DNA from: Sipunculus nudus
Taxonomy: Eukaryota > Annelida > Sipuncula > Golfingiida > Sipunculidae
Assembly (NCBI GenBank): GCA_026874595.1
Contig: CM049310.1
Location: 86,033,056 to 86,097,055, forward strand
Length of the DNA stretch: 64,000 nt
Direction: 5' to 3'
Made by a program: the position numbers and the translations under genes. Below are positions 53,476-64,000 of the stretch, one piece after another (within the stretch, counting starts at the first letter, position 1; each line of letters begins with the position of its first letter). Below the pieces are notes generated by a model. The model was not told where the DNA came from. It worked only from the letters and a program-made list of their open reading frames with translations, and searched no databases.

Positions 53476-53585
53476 ACTTCATCATCGACTACATCAACCG
53501 CACAGAAAACCCGTCAGGACAACCCCAGTCCTACCCTCCAACGACAGACAACAAGGCTGAAGGAAGAAAGCCGATGATGGATTAA
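53472..53585 (+). CDS. Small 37-codon frame at right end
   Basis: ATG at 53,472 overlaps the preceding TGA (ATGA). MNFIIDYINRTENPSGQPQS, Pro-rich and hydrophilic. It may be the displaced C-terminus of the preceding gene or a tiny gene. Weak. Confidence 0.3.
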   Translation: MNFIIDYINRTENPSGQPQSYPPTTDNKAEGRKPMMD

Positions 53586-53710
53586 AAAAAAGACATTTTA
53601 TTTTTCTGTCTCTAACAGAGACATTTAATTTTGCATTTTCACAACACACACGATTTAATTGGTCAGGTTAAGATGATTTTATTTCATGTTCAAACTTTTG
53701 TATTTTTCAG

Positions 53711-53716
53711 AATAAA
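53711..53716 (+). terminator. Polyadenylation signal at right end
   Basis: AATAAA about 126 bases after the last small frame, just before the right terminal repeat; it would end all rightward transcripts of the element. Confidence 0.6.
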
Positions 53717-53785
53717 ACTATTTGTTCCTCATAACCTCGTCTTATTATTTATTTCCAAATCATCCACAAGTTCACACCATCTCAA

Positions 53786-54131
53786 ATAATTTCCCATCAC
53801 GCCGCCAGGGGGCGACACGTTGCCTTAATTATAACCAGCCGGTCAATTAACACTTTCATTAATACTTTCTCATCATACCACCAGGGGGCGACACCCGGCA
53901 TTAATCAAAACCAACCCTTCATTAACACTTTTATTAATAATTTATCATCCCGCCCCCAGGTGGCGCTCACTCTCGTGACGTCACACCAGCTCGTTATTAT
54001 GCATGATAAGCCCACCCTATTGACCAATCAGAAGCCAGGATTCAATGTGGGCCAAACTCCCCACCAATCAGATAGGGCTATAATGGGCCACATTTTCCCA
54101 AAAAATGGGCCACATGTATATACACACTACT
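53786..54131 (-). repeat. Right terminal inverted repeat
   Basis: Reverse complement of the left repeat with about twenty differences. It carries the same three CTCF-like motif units (GCCAGGGGGCGAC near 53,803, ACCAGGGGGCGAC near 53,880, CCCAGGTGGCGCTC near 53,955), CRE TGACGTCA at 53,976-53,983 and two CCAAT boxes (ACCAATCAGA at about 54,023 and 54,063). Confidence 0.95.
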
Positions 54132-54137
54132 ATTGAC
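54132..54137. repeat. Target-site duplication ATTGAC, right
   Basis: Exact copy of the 6 bp preceding the left terminal repeat. Confidence 0.95.
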
Positions 54138-56100
54138 ATTTTGCTACATAAGCGACTACACTGTACCGTTCTCACAGCGGTCTGCGCTTGCGCTTCTAGA
54201 GAAAGTCTGTCCCACAAGGTTGCGCCCTCTCGACCCAGGAGTGAAGTGGCACTGGTCATAGGCGGCAGAAAATTGTAGAATGGCTGTATATGGCTGCTTT
54301 GGTTGCATGCTCCCAAGGGAGCGGAGAAAAGCTACCAGAATGAAAAGGACGAGAAAAATTAACCAGGAGGGCAAAGTGTGAATTCGGCTGAGACTGACAT
54401 CGTTGGTGATATATGACTATAAACCACCACCTATTACCTTTATACCTCATCGCTTAAAAGGGGTTCCTTTATCCGTATATTTTATTATATCAATACCGAC
54501 ACTCTGGAGCATTCCACCAGTCACCGGGGCCGTCATACCCACAATTGCAATTTAACAACGGACAGTTCTACCATCTTCATGTGTTAAAGCTACGCTCGGA
54601 GCTGTCATGTTATTGCTTGCTTTGTAAATAATATGGCTGTAAGTTTCTCCGCTAGGAACTTCACTCAACAAGTAATCAAACGATTTGGATGACATTTTTA
54701 TGGAGGGTTAGGGTAAACCTGAACAATCTATGACATTAAGCAGGTCATCCGGATCACCCTAAGCCTAAACTATGTTTTTGTTTAAATTATTATTTTTCAT
54801 TCAAATTCCGTGATCGGGCAGTTTTATTTTTCCCGTATGAGAGCGAGAATCGTTTGTGTATTAGGGTCGCCTTTGTTCTGGTAGGCACAGCTGACCTTTG
54901 ATGTAACCATTGAATTGGTGACAGGTTTATCTTTGGGTTTTTATTCCCACAACTATTTCTTGTGCTACGTAGTACACGCACGTTTGATCATGCCATCTCT
55001 GGATGACTTCCAGTTTAGTATTTTACAATTAGTAACTAAACTGGAGAAAGCAAACTTAAAATAAGACAAATCACTCTTTAGAACCTTATATCTCAAGCAT
55101 GACAGGGTTTTGGACACATAAAAAAGACAACTACATAATCGATTTGCCACTCCGGGTTCACTGTTATGTAAATATAACCAAATGCACCAAGTGAAAATGG
55201 TAAGTGGAAAGTGTTCATATAAAAGATAACCTTCATATACTAATGTTGATTTTATTCCTTGAAATTGAACATAACCTACTGGGAGTTGCCTTGTAAGTAG
55301 TTAATTACACGAAATATGATGTCAGTCAGAACAATATACAGTGCCGACGGATGTTTACTTTTTCTACGTATATAAACAAGCATATAGTTCTTTAAGTCGT
55401 TTTAGTAAATGACCTAGAATTTCTGCTACATATAAATTAAATTCATCACATATGAATTAAAAATTAATCTTGGATTATTAAGATGTGCGAAAAAGTTGAT
55501 CGCTGAAAACAATACAATATCGTATGATAGAGAATGAATTCAATGAATAAAAGATGAAGTTTTCAAACTTTGACTTCGGCTTTTTAACAAGAAAGTCATG
55601 CACAGCGTAACGGTGAAGATTGAAATAGTATTTCAGTCCTAATTTTTCTACTTTTTCATTAAAATTCCTTTTCCTATTTTAACCTTTCATTTCTGTTTCG
55701 GACTCTAATATGCATTGTCAATAAGCTGCCAAGTACTGTGAAATTGTTTTGTTATCTTAAGTACATTATGGGCGGTTTTTAGAACCACGTAATTCAGAAC
55801 TGCAGGTTCAATCTGAGCACCAGGTAAAAGTTGTTTAAATATATTTTTCATTAATGTAACGATTTTTATTCCACATTCTCTTACTACATTCTCTTAATAT
55901 CGTTACATGTGTAGTCTCAGTCCTTCTATTTTCTCACTTTTCTCCTACTTTTTTCTATATTTACAGTCCTACTTCTACCCTATTTTCTAATGAGTGTGTG
56001 GTAAGATCTTAGTTCGCACATGGAGAAAAGTATGGACAAAGCAGATCGCGTTTTCCTCCTCTCATTGATGTATTATGATTACTGAATCATAAAGGGAAAA
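54138..56100. other. Gene-free host flank
   Basis: No reading frame with plausible composition or splice pattern. Minus-strand frames of 60-80 codons around 54,068-54,450 start inside the element's terminal repeat or lack any motif. TTTATT at 55,865-55,870 could be the polyadenylation signal (minus) of the SGLT-family gene, about 250 bases past its stop. Confidence 0.45.
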
Positions 56101-56116
56101 GAGGTCTTTTATGATA

Positions 56117-59100
56117 TCAGGCAAAGAATCCACATAAGAAGGTAGACGCGACTGCCAGGATGACGGCATTTATAGCACACACTCTCCTCCAGAACGGGTC
56201 TTCCTTCAGCGACATCTGTTTCTCCTGCAGCGCCTGTTTTTCCTCTTCACTGAGGACCTGTTTGTTCTGTTTCTCTATACCACAAATCCACTGCAGCGCC
56301 TTCTTCCACCAAACCACCGGGGTATCTGTCATTTAGGAAATCCAGCAGCAATGAGTTGGAATGTTTATTATCCGGTTTTGATAAAACATGATTTGGTTAA
56401 AATGCAACTCAGCCCATTCAAGTATAAATACAATTTTTCTTCAAATAATCAAATGCAATTGTGTATTATAAAATGCAAAGGCGAGGAAAATCAAATGAAA
56501 AGGTAAAGCACCTACAAATACATTAGAAATCTTTGGTTACAAAATACGCATACAGATTTAAAACTGATTATTATAATAATATATTAACAGTTAATTTTCT
56601 GATATTGTTGCAAATAATATTTATTTTTTATTGCAGAAAATCTATTCAGAATCGATTATCGGATAACAGGAAATTCTGGTTCATGCAATAAATGAAGGTG
56701 TGCTGATTTAAATGGTTAAAACGATACTTTGAAAGAAAACGATTTGTGTGGAAGTTATTTGTCTTTATTGGCAAGCGTAATTAAAATTTTAAAAATGAGT
56801 AACATCATGCGAGACATTATACTTATATATAGCCCCGTTTCATAGGCTATTGCCTCTATACAAGGAACTTACCGAAAATAAAGTCACATTGTTACAGGAC
56901 CAGAACAAATGCTCATTGATCCATTTAATCTCTTCACATTGATCAACCAACACACAGGGTAAGAATACAGATGCGCAGACCGTTGTGTTCGCTAATAAAA
57001 GAAGGTAGAGTCCCGTGGCTCTGTATAATTTTACTGAGGTAATATTCGAAAATGCCAATACAACAGAAGAGGCCTTAAATATGTCATACCTTATACCTGG
57101 AAGTGCTTTTAAGTCATTGGCCAATAAGGAATTAGAAACTGACCTGTTTCACTCTGTTCGTCAGATTTTGGTGAATCGTTTGTTATCTCATGCACACTTT
57201 CGTCAATATCTTCTCTTGGCTCCTTGCTATGGCGTGTCCAGTACGTAAGTCTGTATAACTGAAAGAACGACGCGATCAGTGCCAGCATAGCGATTCCAGA
57301 TTACCACCGCTTCAGATTACTCGGGTGATAACTTGAAATCGATTTTAAGTTACCTTCGTTAACCTGAAATCGATTTAAGATTTCCCAAAGGGGTATCTTT
57401 TAATCAATATTAGATTACCAAAGGGGTACCCTGAAATATTCTTCAGATAACCCAAAGAGGTACCGTTTAATCGATTTCAAATTACCCCAAGGTGTAACAT
57501 GAAATCGACTTCAGAATGCTCAAAGGGGATCTTTTAAATTTACATCAGATTACTCAAGGGAGTACCCTGATATCGATTTCAGATTACCAAAGAGGTACCT
57601 TGAAATCTGATTACCCAAAGAGGTACCTTGAAATCGATTTCAGATTACTCAAAGGGTTCCCCCGAAATCGGTTTCAGATTACCAAAGGGGCAACCTGAAA
57701 TCGACTTCTGATTACCAAAGGGGTACCTTGAAATCGATTTCAGATTACCCTAAGGGGTACCTTGAATTCGATTTCAGATTACCCAAAGGGGTTCCCTGAA
57801 ATTGATTACAGATTACCAAAGCGGTACCCTGAAATTGTTTTCAGGTTACCAAAGGTGTACCCTGAAGTCGATTTCAGATACATTCAAGGTGTACTTTGAA
57901 ATCGATTTCAGATTCCCGAGAGGGGTACCTTGAAAACGATATATTTTATTTCCAATATATAAATATTTTTTTCTGAATATCAGGGGGGATGATTTCATTG
58001 ACCACCACCCCCACCCCCCTTGCTTAAAACTCGGGGACATATAAACCCCCCATCCCCTCTTGATTGACGAAACTTGTTGCACCCTCCTAACTTCTGGGTC
58101 CGCCCCTGAATATAAATTATACAATTTTACAATGGGTTCTGTAGTTTAAAATGAAATGTATGGATTTTCTTTTTCAGGATATCTAAGCCCGAGAGTTTAT
58201 AATGTTCAGGAATAAAATATATGTAAATCTGGCACTATTGATTAATAAACGGCAATTTAACTGTTAAAAGAAGCACCATAGCAATTCTTTGTGAACCATG
58301 TAATTACCACTTATTCAAGGCTTAAAACGTCATATTGTGCTTTCTGCACTTCAGTGATGTGTTTGTCAGGAGACTGCTAATGATAGTGAGACCACGCATA
58401 AAAAAATACAATGTTCCATGCAATCGCATTTTCGTTTTTTAACGAATCAAAATATTCATCCATTTTTTTGTAATATGTACCCTTGTCTCGATCTTTCCTT
58501 AAAAATCACATGTTGTCCATGTATAACATTTCAAGTACTGGGGAAATGTTTATATTCTTTATGCAAATTTATACCACGTATTTCGTCTTGATCGTAAATT
58601 TTTGGTCGCGCTTGATTTTTGTTCCTATTTTTTATGGCCTGGCTCGTGCTGTATACATTTGGTTCCTACACTTACCTTGTGTTCGGGGATTGCTTTAGTC
58701 ATCAAACTGACTATAATGGTGACTGCTGCTGTGAACAGAAAGAGGAAGGAGGCGAAGTAAAGGTAGTGGAAGTTCTTAATGATCGCCGGCCTGTTGTCTG
58801 GTTTCTGCTCAACACACGCCGGAGCCAGGAACGAATACTCGATGGCAAACCGTATAACGCCAGTCACAAGTCCAACAGCCAAGCCCCAGAAGGCGCCCTG
58901 AAGCAACCAGGAAAACAAAAAGGATTGTCCGCAGCCAAGTACAACGTGGGCAGGGTATATTTTAACTTGTAGCTTGCCCCAATTTGTGCAGTATTAATAG
59001 AAAATATGCAGTTTTAATTCTAGTTATATATAGGCAGTTTTAATATTTTAAGTTTTGTTTCTTCCACGGACGGAAAAATCACTTCCATGCCCATGATTAA

Positions 59101-59211
59101 AAACCAGAAATTACACCTATCTCCCATGTCAATGCTATATACCATAAAATTTGCTTTTGTATGAGTTTGCAAACATGTTCCTGTTATATTTCTGTGATCA
59201 TTTTCTATGTC

Positions 59212-59274
<63 letters not shown>

Positions 59275-61550
59275 ATATATATACATATATATATAAATTA
59301 TATATTAGATTGTATGTATAAATGTATATTGTTACGGAACCTAATATCAACAGATCACGTAGTCGTGACGAGCCTAAATTTTGTTATTAAAATAAAAAAA
59401 AATCAGATTCTGTAACACTAGGCAGCGTGAAATGTCTAGGGGAATGAATAAAGAGGTCAGTGTTTTTTTGTTAACAAATAACTATAATTTATTCTTAAAC
59501 AATCCTAATGTTACAATACCCTAAATCAATACAATTTCACATTATAACAACAGTATAACAGCAAATCAATACCATCACAGTAAAATAAACAAAGTACACA
59601 GTACCTGGATACCACCACTGTCACAGCGACAAGTCCTTTAAAATGTATAAGCCGGATGAAGAATTCACACAAATCTTCTCAGAGAAAAACATTTCAATGT
59701 AATTACAAAATCAATCTACTGTTATACAAAACTGAAATCCTGGCAGTGATCCGAAAGGCAAACTGAAGACTACATATAATCCGTCATAAATTTGAAGAAA
59801 ATCTGTAACTGCTGCATGTATCTTCTGTGTCCTCAAGAATATTCTCTCATCTCTCCCCGGCTTTAAAACACAGCCTCTTTATATAACTTTTCACCTTAAG
59901 CCGAGAACTTTCCAATTTTCTCGAACAATCTAAAGAACCTAACGTAATACACATGCTCAAAGAAAATACTAGAACAAAGAACGCTGTGTATCTACACGCG
60001 AGGGTTCAACCAATGCGGATTAAGCCGAGCCGGCCAGGCGAGACCGCTACAACACGAGCTACGCATGGTACACGAACCAAATGTCTACAACGCATGGAGC
60101 ACCCCTGCGCACAATAAAAGAAACACATGCAAGACCGCTGCACACAATAAAAACGGCACCTATAACAATATATACACCAGTATATATTAACTGTATTTTG
60201 ATTTGTTTTTCGATTTATGAGAGATAAACTGTGTTTTGGGTCATGATATCGGATTTATGAAATAACAAACCGTGTATTAAGTTGTGATATAATATTTATG
60301 AAAGAATAACCCGACTGTGATTTTGCGTTATTTTGTGTTTGGGTAGGTACCTGTTCATTAGTTCTTTTCCAGAAGACTGCCAGCACAAACACAGCACAGA
60401 TGGGAGGCTGGAGGAAGCTGGAGACCTGCTGGATGTATACGAAGAGCTGACTGCCTTGGCTGGCCTGGATGATGGGGATCCAGAGGATGCTGACGCCCAC
60501 CAGCACCACCACAGAAACCCTGCAGCAGCAGCAACAAGAAACACCTCAGCGACAACAGTTATAAGTTAGTAGTTATCATTGCGAAAGGTTTACTTGCCCA
60601 TGGTGAGTTATATGAGAAAATGGTCTTAGGCCAACCAAAAGTTGCCTCCTAGTCTCCCGACGTTAAAAGATGGTCACACGTAATATTGGTGATACCTGGT
60701 TATTTACAAGTTATCTGGATCTATATCTGTACAAGTACTCAAGTGAAACATAATTAACAAGCAAATATTTGAACATGTTTATCGTCTAAGTTGAAAAAAA
60801 AAACGCGCAACGCAATCATTATGAAAACACTTTGTGTTCGTGGGTGTGGACACGGATTTTTATCAAGTTAATATGATTGTGCAAACTAGATGTTACCTGT
60901 CCGACTGGGCAAGTACTTTCATAAGTTTATGTCAAGCCCAACAGATCATTACGTAACGGATAGTGTAAAAATGAAGGTTGGAAATCTGGACTCTTTTATT
61001 ATCCATAATATTCTAAATAAAAACTAATTACATAGACAAAGTTACCACGCATTGGAAACATCTGAGTAATGTTTATAATTTTTGGCCGATGACGACATTT
61101 CAGGTTAACCTATATTGCCTTTTATTATTATTTACACGAGACATAAGATAAGGATAAAAAAATTATATTAGTAACCCACAAACAAAGAAGAAAGGGAAAA
61201 AACTCACACAAAGAGACACGAGTAAAAATATGGTCTAATGGGTGAACTGCTGGTAGAAAAAAAATACGATTCTCTGCTGGAGTACTTTCCGCGTTCAAAG
61301 CAACAATCTGGGCAACTAAAGCCAAAGAAAGATAAAGAACCAGAGGAAAAAAGGGGCGTATGGGAGAAGAAATCAAGTATTATAAGCAGCTAGCTCCACC
61401 TGCCGACGATCATGAGTTCTACTTCAGTAGCGCCTTTCCTGATCCGTGTCCAGATGTCCATGGTAAAGATTGTTGAACTCGAATTAAATATGGACGTCAG
61501 AGAGCTCATGAGGGCGCTCAGCATCACCGCAAGCATAATCCCGCGTGCTC
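56117..61550 (-). CDS. SGLT/SLC5-family sodium/solute cotransporter, last five coding exons
   Basis: C-terminal ~287 residues of a sodium-coupled plasma-membrane transporter for glucose, inositol or a related solute. Exons on the minus strand: 61,550-61,400; 60,519-60,351; 58,897-58,676; 57,258-57,144; 56,325-56,117. All have AG/GT borders and phases that join. Landmarks: exon 1 [19 protein letters not shown] (core helix of the fold), exon 2 [20 protein letters not shown], exon 3 [17 protein letters not shown] and [16 protein letters not shown], exon 4 [20 protein letters not shown], the hydrophilic loop, and exon 5 [14 protein letters not shown] plus a last membrane helix ending FLCGFFA. Exon sizes of 151 and 222 bp are what I expect of SGLT genes. 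Earlier exons are not seen up to 64,000 and must lie beyond. No break. The transported solute cannot be decided from this part. Confidence 0.9.
57290..57945. repeat. ~33-bp minisatellite in transporter intron
   Basis: About nineteen degenerate copies of 'ggggtaccttgaaatcgatt' plus 'tcagattaccaaa', starting just upstream (gene sense) of transporter exon 4 and filling part of the 1.4-kb intron. The reading frames inside are by-products. Confidence 0.9.
57975..58110. mobile_element. Fragment of the GGATCC-end MITE family
   Basis: A 'caggggggatgattt' start, C-rich middle and 'cttctgggtccgcccctgaa' end resemble the right half of the elements at 5,255 and 62,151, but are diverged. Confidence 0.4.
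59219..59296. repeat. (TA)n microsatellite
   Basis: An almost pure TA run in the transporter intron. Reading frames of Ile/Tyr repeats across it are not genes. Confidence 0.95.
59330..60167. mobile_element. Probable solo LTR
   Basis: 838 bp starting TGTTACGGAACC and ending CCTATAACA (5'-TG...CA-3'). It contains TATATAAC near 59,878 and two AATAAA signals near 60,113 and 60,145, and is flanked by ATAT on both sides (weak because the flank is AT-rich). The GC and repeat content differ from the intron around it. No internal retroelement sequence adjoins, hence solo LTR; a Ty3/gypsy origin is a guess. Confidence 0.5.
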
Positions 61551-61559
61551 CTGTAAAGA

Positions 61560-64000
61560 CAAAAAGACAAGAACCATGACTAAAAGATGTAACTGATGTA
61601 CATCAACGGTGATGAAATTTCATGCAATGCCATCACAAAAAAAAAAACAAAAACGCTGCACCAATGACCATTTATTCAGTGACTGTGCACCAACCAAGTC
61701 ATCGCAGCGTTTTTTTGTAATGGGATTCTGAGTGCAAAGTGACCATTACTGCGCAAACTTATGAATTAACTTCATACAGGTTTAATTTAAATAGGTTGAA
61801 CTTTGCAGTGTTCATGAGCACCATATCAAGATTTCAACCACATATCCCCCTCGACCAATAAATTTTATACAATGTTTTTGAGTCCACAGAATAATTTGTG
61901 TGTATGTGTGTGTGAGTAGCTGTAATTTTACTCGGCCAATTGCAATGCCATCTGTAGACAACGCTTTGCATTAAACAAAACAAGAGACCCAGGGGTCTAA
62001 TATTCACTTTCGGCTCAGTTGTGCATGAGACTTGGTGATCGAGAAGTTCAATAGTAAAAGGGAAAATAACATTTCGGCAGAAGTCCAACACAGGTGGAAC
62101 AATTTATGGCTTTCATCTGCTTACCAGTCACTTAACAATAACCAGTCCCGCAGAAGTGGATCCAGAGGGGTTTACAGGGGTCCGGGCCCCCTTTTTCAGA
62201 CGCCGCAAACCTTTAAAGGGTTTCAGACCAATTTTTACGGTCTGCCCCCCCCCCCCCACCACCCATCCATTCCCAGACCGCGACTTTTTTAAGTTTTGTC
62301 ATTAGTCTTTCAAGGTTTCACCCTCCTTTTTTATATCCTGGATCCGCCCCGTCTCGAGATATTTTGTGACAGTTATCATATTATTTATGAAATGAAATGA
62401 AATAGTTAAAATTTAATTCCACTTAAGACAACATTGAGAAATAATTAAACCCATTCTTACTCAAATATTGTCAGCTATCCTACATCATCGATAACCATAA
62501 TATGGTTGCTTGAGTACTTGTATTAATTTTTTTCTGACTGTCCCGGAAAAAAGGAGAAAAGGATTTGCAGCTTCTAATCAGATAGCAGTTACATTACGAA
62601 TATTCTTATAAAGTGTACACTCTTTACACAGCAGTAATACACTGCAGGCGTTCCCGATCTCCTTCGCTTAAACCGCTGCTTTTTTACTTAGTGACAGTTG
62701 TGTCTGTTTGTGTGCTGTTTGGTAACAGCCAGCAGATGCTGTGCCACCGCATTAATTTTTATAGTGAACTGAAAAAGAATCCTAAAAATACTGTTTGAAA
62801 AAGTAGACATATAAAACCTGTCCCGTCATCGACACAGTCTCCACTGATAAGTCTTTTGTTCTTATGTAAGTTGCGCAGGCTTCGGGTTACATGACAAATA
62901 ATGAGATTGTGAATGGGGTTACTAGCATTTTCTACTCCATTTATTTCTTTCACATTTCCTACTCCATTTGTAAAAGCATTTGGACTCTCTTTCTCTCCGC
63001 CTTTCAGTAATTCAATGGAAATCAACTACATATTGGATGGTAATTAACCTAAATGTTATCCGGTATAATTCAAAGTATTTAATTATTGTCATTTGGAAAA
63101 GCTTAATTAAGATCATTTCACATACCGGTGACAAACACAATGAAATATTCGCATAACTAAAAAAAAGAAAAAAAAAAACAAATAAAAAAGAACTGGCATC
63201 ATTTTGGTTTTTACACTGCAGTCCTCTCTTTCCGTGAAATCGCTGCTTTGTACGGTAAGATTCTCTGGGTTCAACCGCCAGAGTGGGAACAGAGAAAAAG
63301 TGTAATTAGACCAATGAGAACGTGAGTTCACATTGTGCATCTAACTCCATATTTTATCTGCTCGCGTGGGCAGTGTATGGTTTCCATAAGAAATAACGAT
63401 TGATTAGGATTGTTCTGGAATGTAGGTCTCCCCGTCTGTCCACAGGGGCGGATTAAGAGGGGGACGCATGGTGCGGGCGCCTCATCACCCTACCGCCAAA
63501 GGTCGTTTTTACTTAAAACGAATCCATTCCAGTTAGGCACAGTGTGACGGTTGGGACTACCAGTATCAACTGTCAAACTTTAAAGTTTATATTTGATACA
63601 CTTCAAGGAAACACCTTTTTACATTTCACATGATTATGCTTACAAAATAGTACTTATTCTGCGAGGTCTTTACCACAAAACACCCATGTTTAGGTAATAT
63701 GCCTTGAAACAGTTCATATCAAACGTATATGAACAAACTACATTACCCTCTTCACGATATTTATGACTACGCCATCTGTATATTAAGGAGGCCCGGCTGC
63801 ATAGCAGGCCGTAGATGTCAAAGCTCACAAACCCTTACCAGAGGAGTCGTACTCTTGTGAGTCTGACTCGGCAATTAATTCCGAAAAGTAGCGTCTGCAT
63901 GCGAGAGTTATGTTGAAGCCCCTCCCTTCTCTAAGATCATGTAACATCCCCTGGTCCAACAGGCTGTCCAAAAAAAACCAAAAAAAAAAAAAACCAAAAA
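61560..64000. other. Transporter intron or 5' region, no gene identified
   Basis: Upstream of the first visible transporter exon on the minus strand. I looked for the preceding SGLT exon and did not find it. The stretch has a small inverted repeat (61,622-61,722, 'ccatcaca...aacgctgc' against 'gcagcgttttttt'), a MITE and A-rich tracts; 'acaggggcggattaag' near 63,445 is another transposon end. Confidence 0.45.
62151..62350. mobile_element. MITE with GGATCC-containing ends, second copy
   Basis: Starts CAGAAGTGGATCCAG and ends CTGGATCCGCCCC, with the same internal plan ('ggggtccgggccccc', a C-run, 'attagtct') as the element at 5,255-5,465. Confidence 0.65.

Larger units (their letters stand above)
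27469..54131. mobile_element. Complete Polinton/Maverick (adintovirus-like) element
   Basis: The 26,663-bp unit is bounded by ~345-bp terminal inverted repeats that begin AGTAGTGTG and end CACACTACT, and is flanked by the 6-bp duplication ATTGAC. It carries the diagnostic Polinton set: protein-primed family B DNA polymerase, rve-type integrase, FtsK/A32-like packaging ATPase, double-jelly-roll major capsid protein and minor capsid protein. It is longer than the common 15-20 kb and has extra genes, including a duplicated MCP, extra minor-capsid-like genes, a PC4-like gene and several unrecognised modules. Most core genes are broken, so this is a degraded endogenous copy. An adenain-like protease was not found. 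Confidence 0.97.

Noticed and set aside
27469-54131. Adenovirus or virophage instead of Polinton
   Set aside because: The rve integrase, 6-bp target duplication and F54H12.2-like MCP fit Polinton/adintovirus; adenoviruses lack integrase and virophage capsid proteins differ in motif.
27469-54131. LxCxE retinoblastoma-binding motif in left-arm proteins
   Set aside because: Looked for because some adintoviruses carry it, but none of the open frames I read has the motif.
59020-59415. Frames of Ile/Tyr repeats on both strands
   Set aside because: They are translations of a TA microsatellite.
1-64000. CRISPR array
   Set aside because: Tandem repeats here have no unique spacers of constant length between conserved repeats, and the DNA is eukaryotic.

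Overview
This is a window of AT-rich, repeat-laden animal nuclear DNA. Evidence for a metazoan host: two spliced genes with metazoan-type GT/AG introns (a histamine N-methyltransferase-like gene and an SGLT/SLC5-family gene), a tRNA-derived SINE family, several MITEs and long stretches of non-coding repeat. Several dispersed repeats (the 'gctcagctgact...ctttgtccg...' family and a degraded repeat-encoded protein) resemble sequences I associate with marine invertebrates, especially lophotrochozoans such as bivalves. The species cannot be named from the sequence.

Layout. 1-17,000: no convincing host gene, but a mosaic of minisatellite, dispersed repeats, two MITEs, a ~275-bp tandem array carrying the palindrome AGGTGGCGCCACCT, a SINE and a decayed repeat-encoded protein (about 11.96-13.33 kb, minus). 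17,280-22,180: an intact four-exon histamine N-methyltransferase-like gene (plus) whose upstream region is tandemly duplicated. 22,200-27,460: SINE copies, tandem repeats and a TTAA-flanked MITE. 27,469-54,131: a complete 26.66-kb Polinton/Maverick (adintovirus-like) element with ~345-bp terminal inverted repeats and a 6-bp target-site duplication ATTGAC. 54,138-56,100: nothing recognised. 56,117-61,550: the last five coding exons of an SGLT-family sodium/solute cotransporter (minus), with a minisatellite and a probable solo LTR in its introns. 61,560-64,000: MITE and non-coding DNA.

The Polinton. The left arm (28.1-31.3 kb) carries minus-strand accessory genes that diverge from protein-primed DNA polymerase B (31.5-35.3 kb). 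Then come, on the plus strand, an A32/FtsK-like packaging ATPase, an intact 478-codon Trp/His/Tyr-rich membrane-anchored protein, a chain of small overlapping genes, a minor-capsid-like gene, the 'KGNVPL' gene, an rve-family integrase, several small basic (core-like) genes, and two tandem diverged copies of the major capsid protein. A six-gene minus-strand cluster (48.1-50.2 kb) faces a PC4-like ssDNA-binding gene (50.4-51.1 kb). The right end has minor-capsid (penton-like) genes and a Lys-rich coiled-coil gene. Replication (PolB, PC4-like), integration (integrase, terminal repeats), packaging (ATPase) and virion (two MCPs, up to three minor-capsid-like proteins, basic proteins) functions are thus all represented. 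I found no adenain-like protease.

State of the element. PolB, ATPase, integrase, both MCPs and the minor-capsid genes are broken by frameshifts, often at homopolymers, and by in-frame stops. The two terminal repeats differ at about twenty positions by eye, so the insertion is not recent. The 478-codon gene, the PC4-like gene and many small genes nevertheless remain open. A repeated promoter design is visible: TATAAAAG about 30-50 bp before the start of many element genes, with NRF1-like and ETS-like sites in intergenic regions and CRE, CCAAT and CTCF-like motifs in the terminal repeats.
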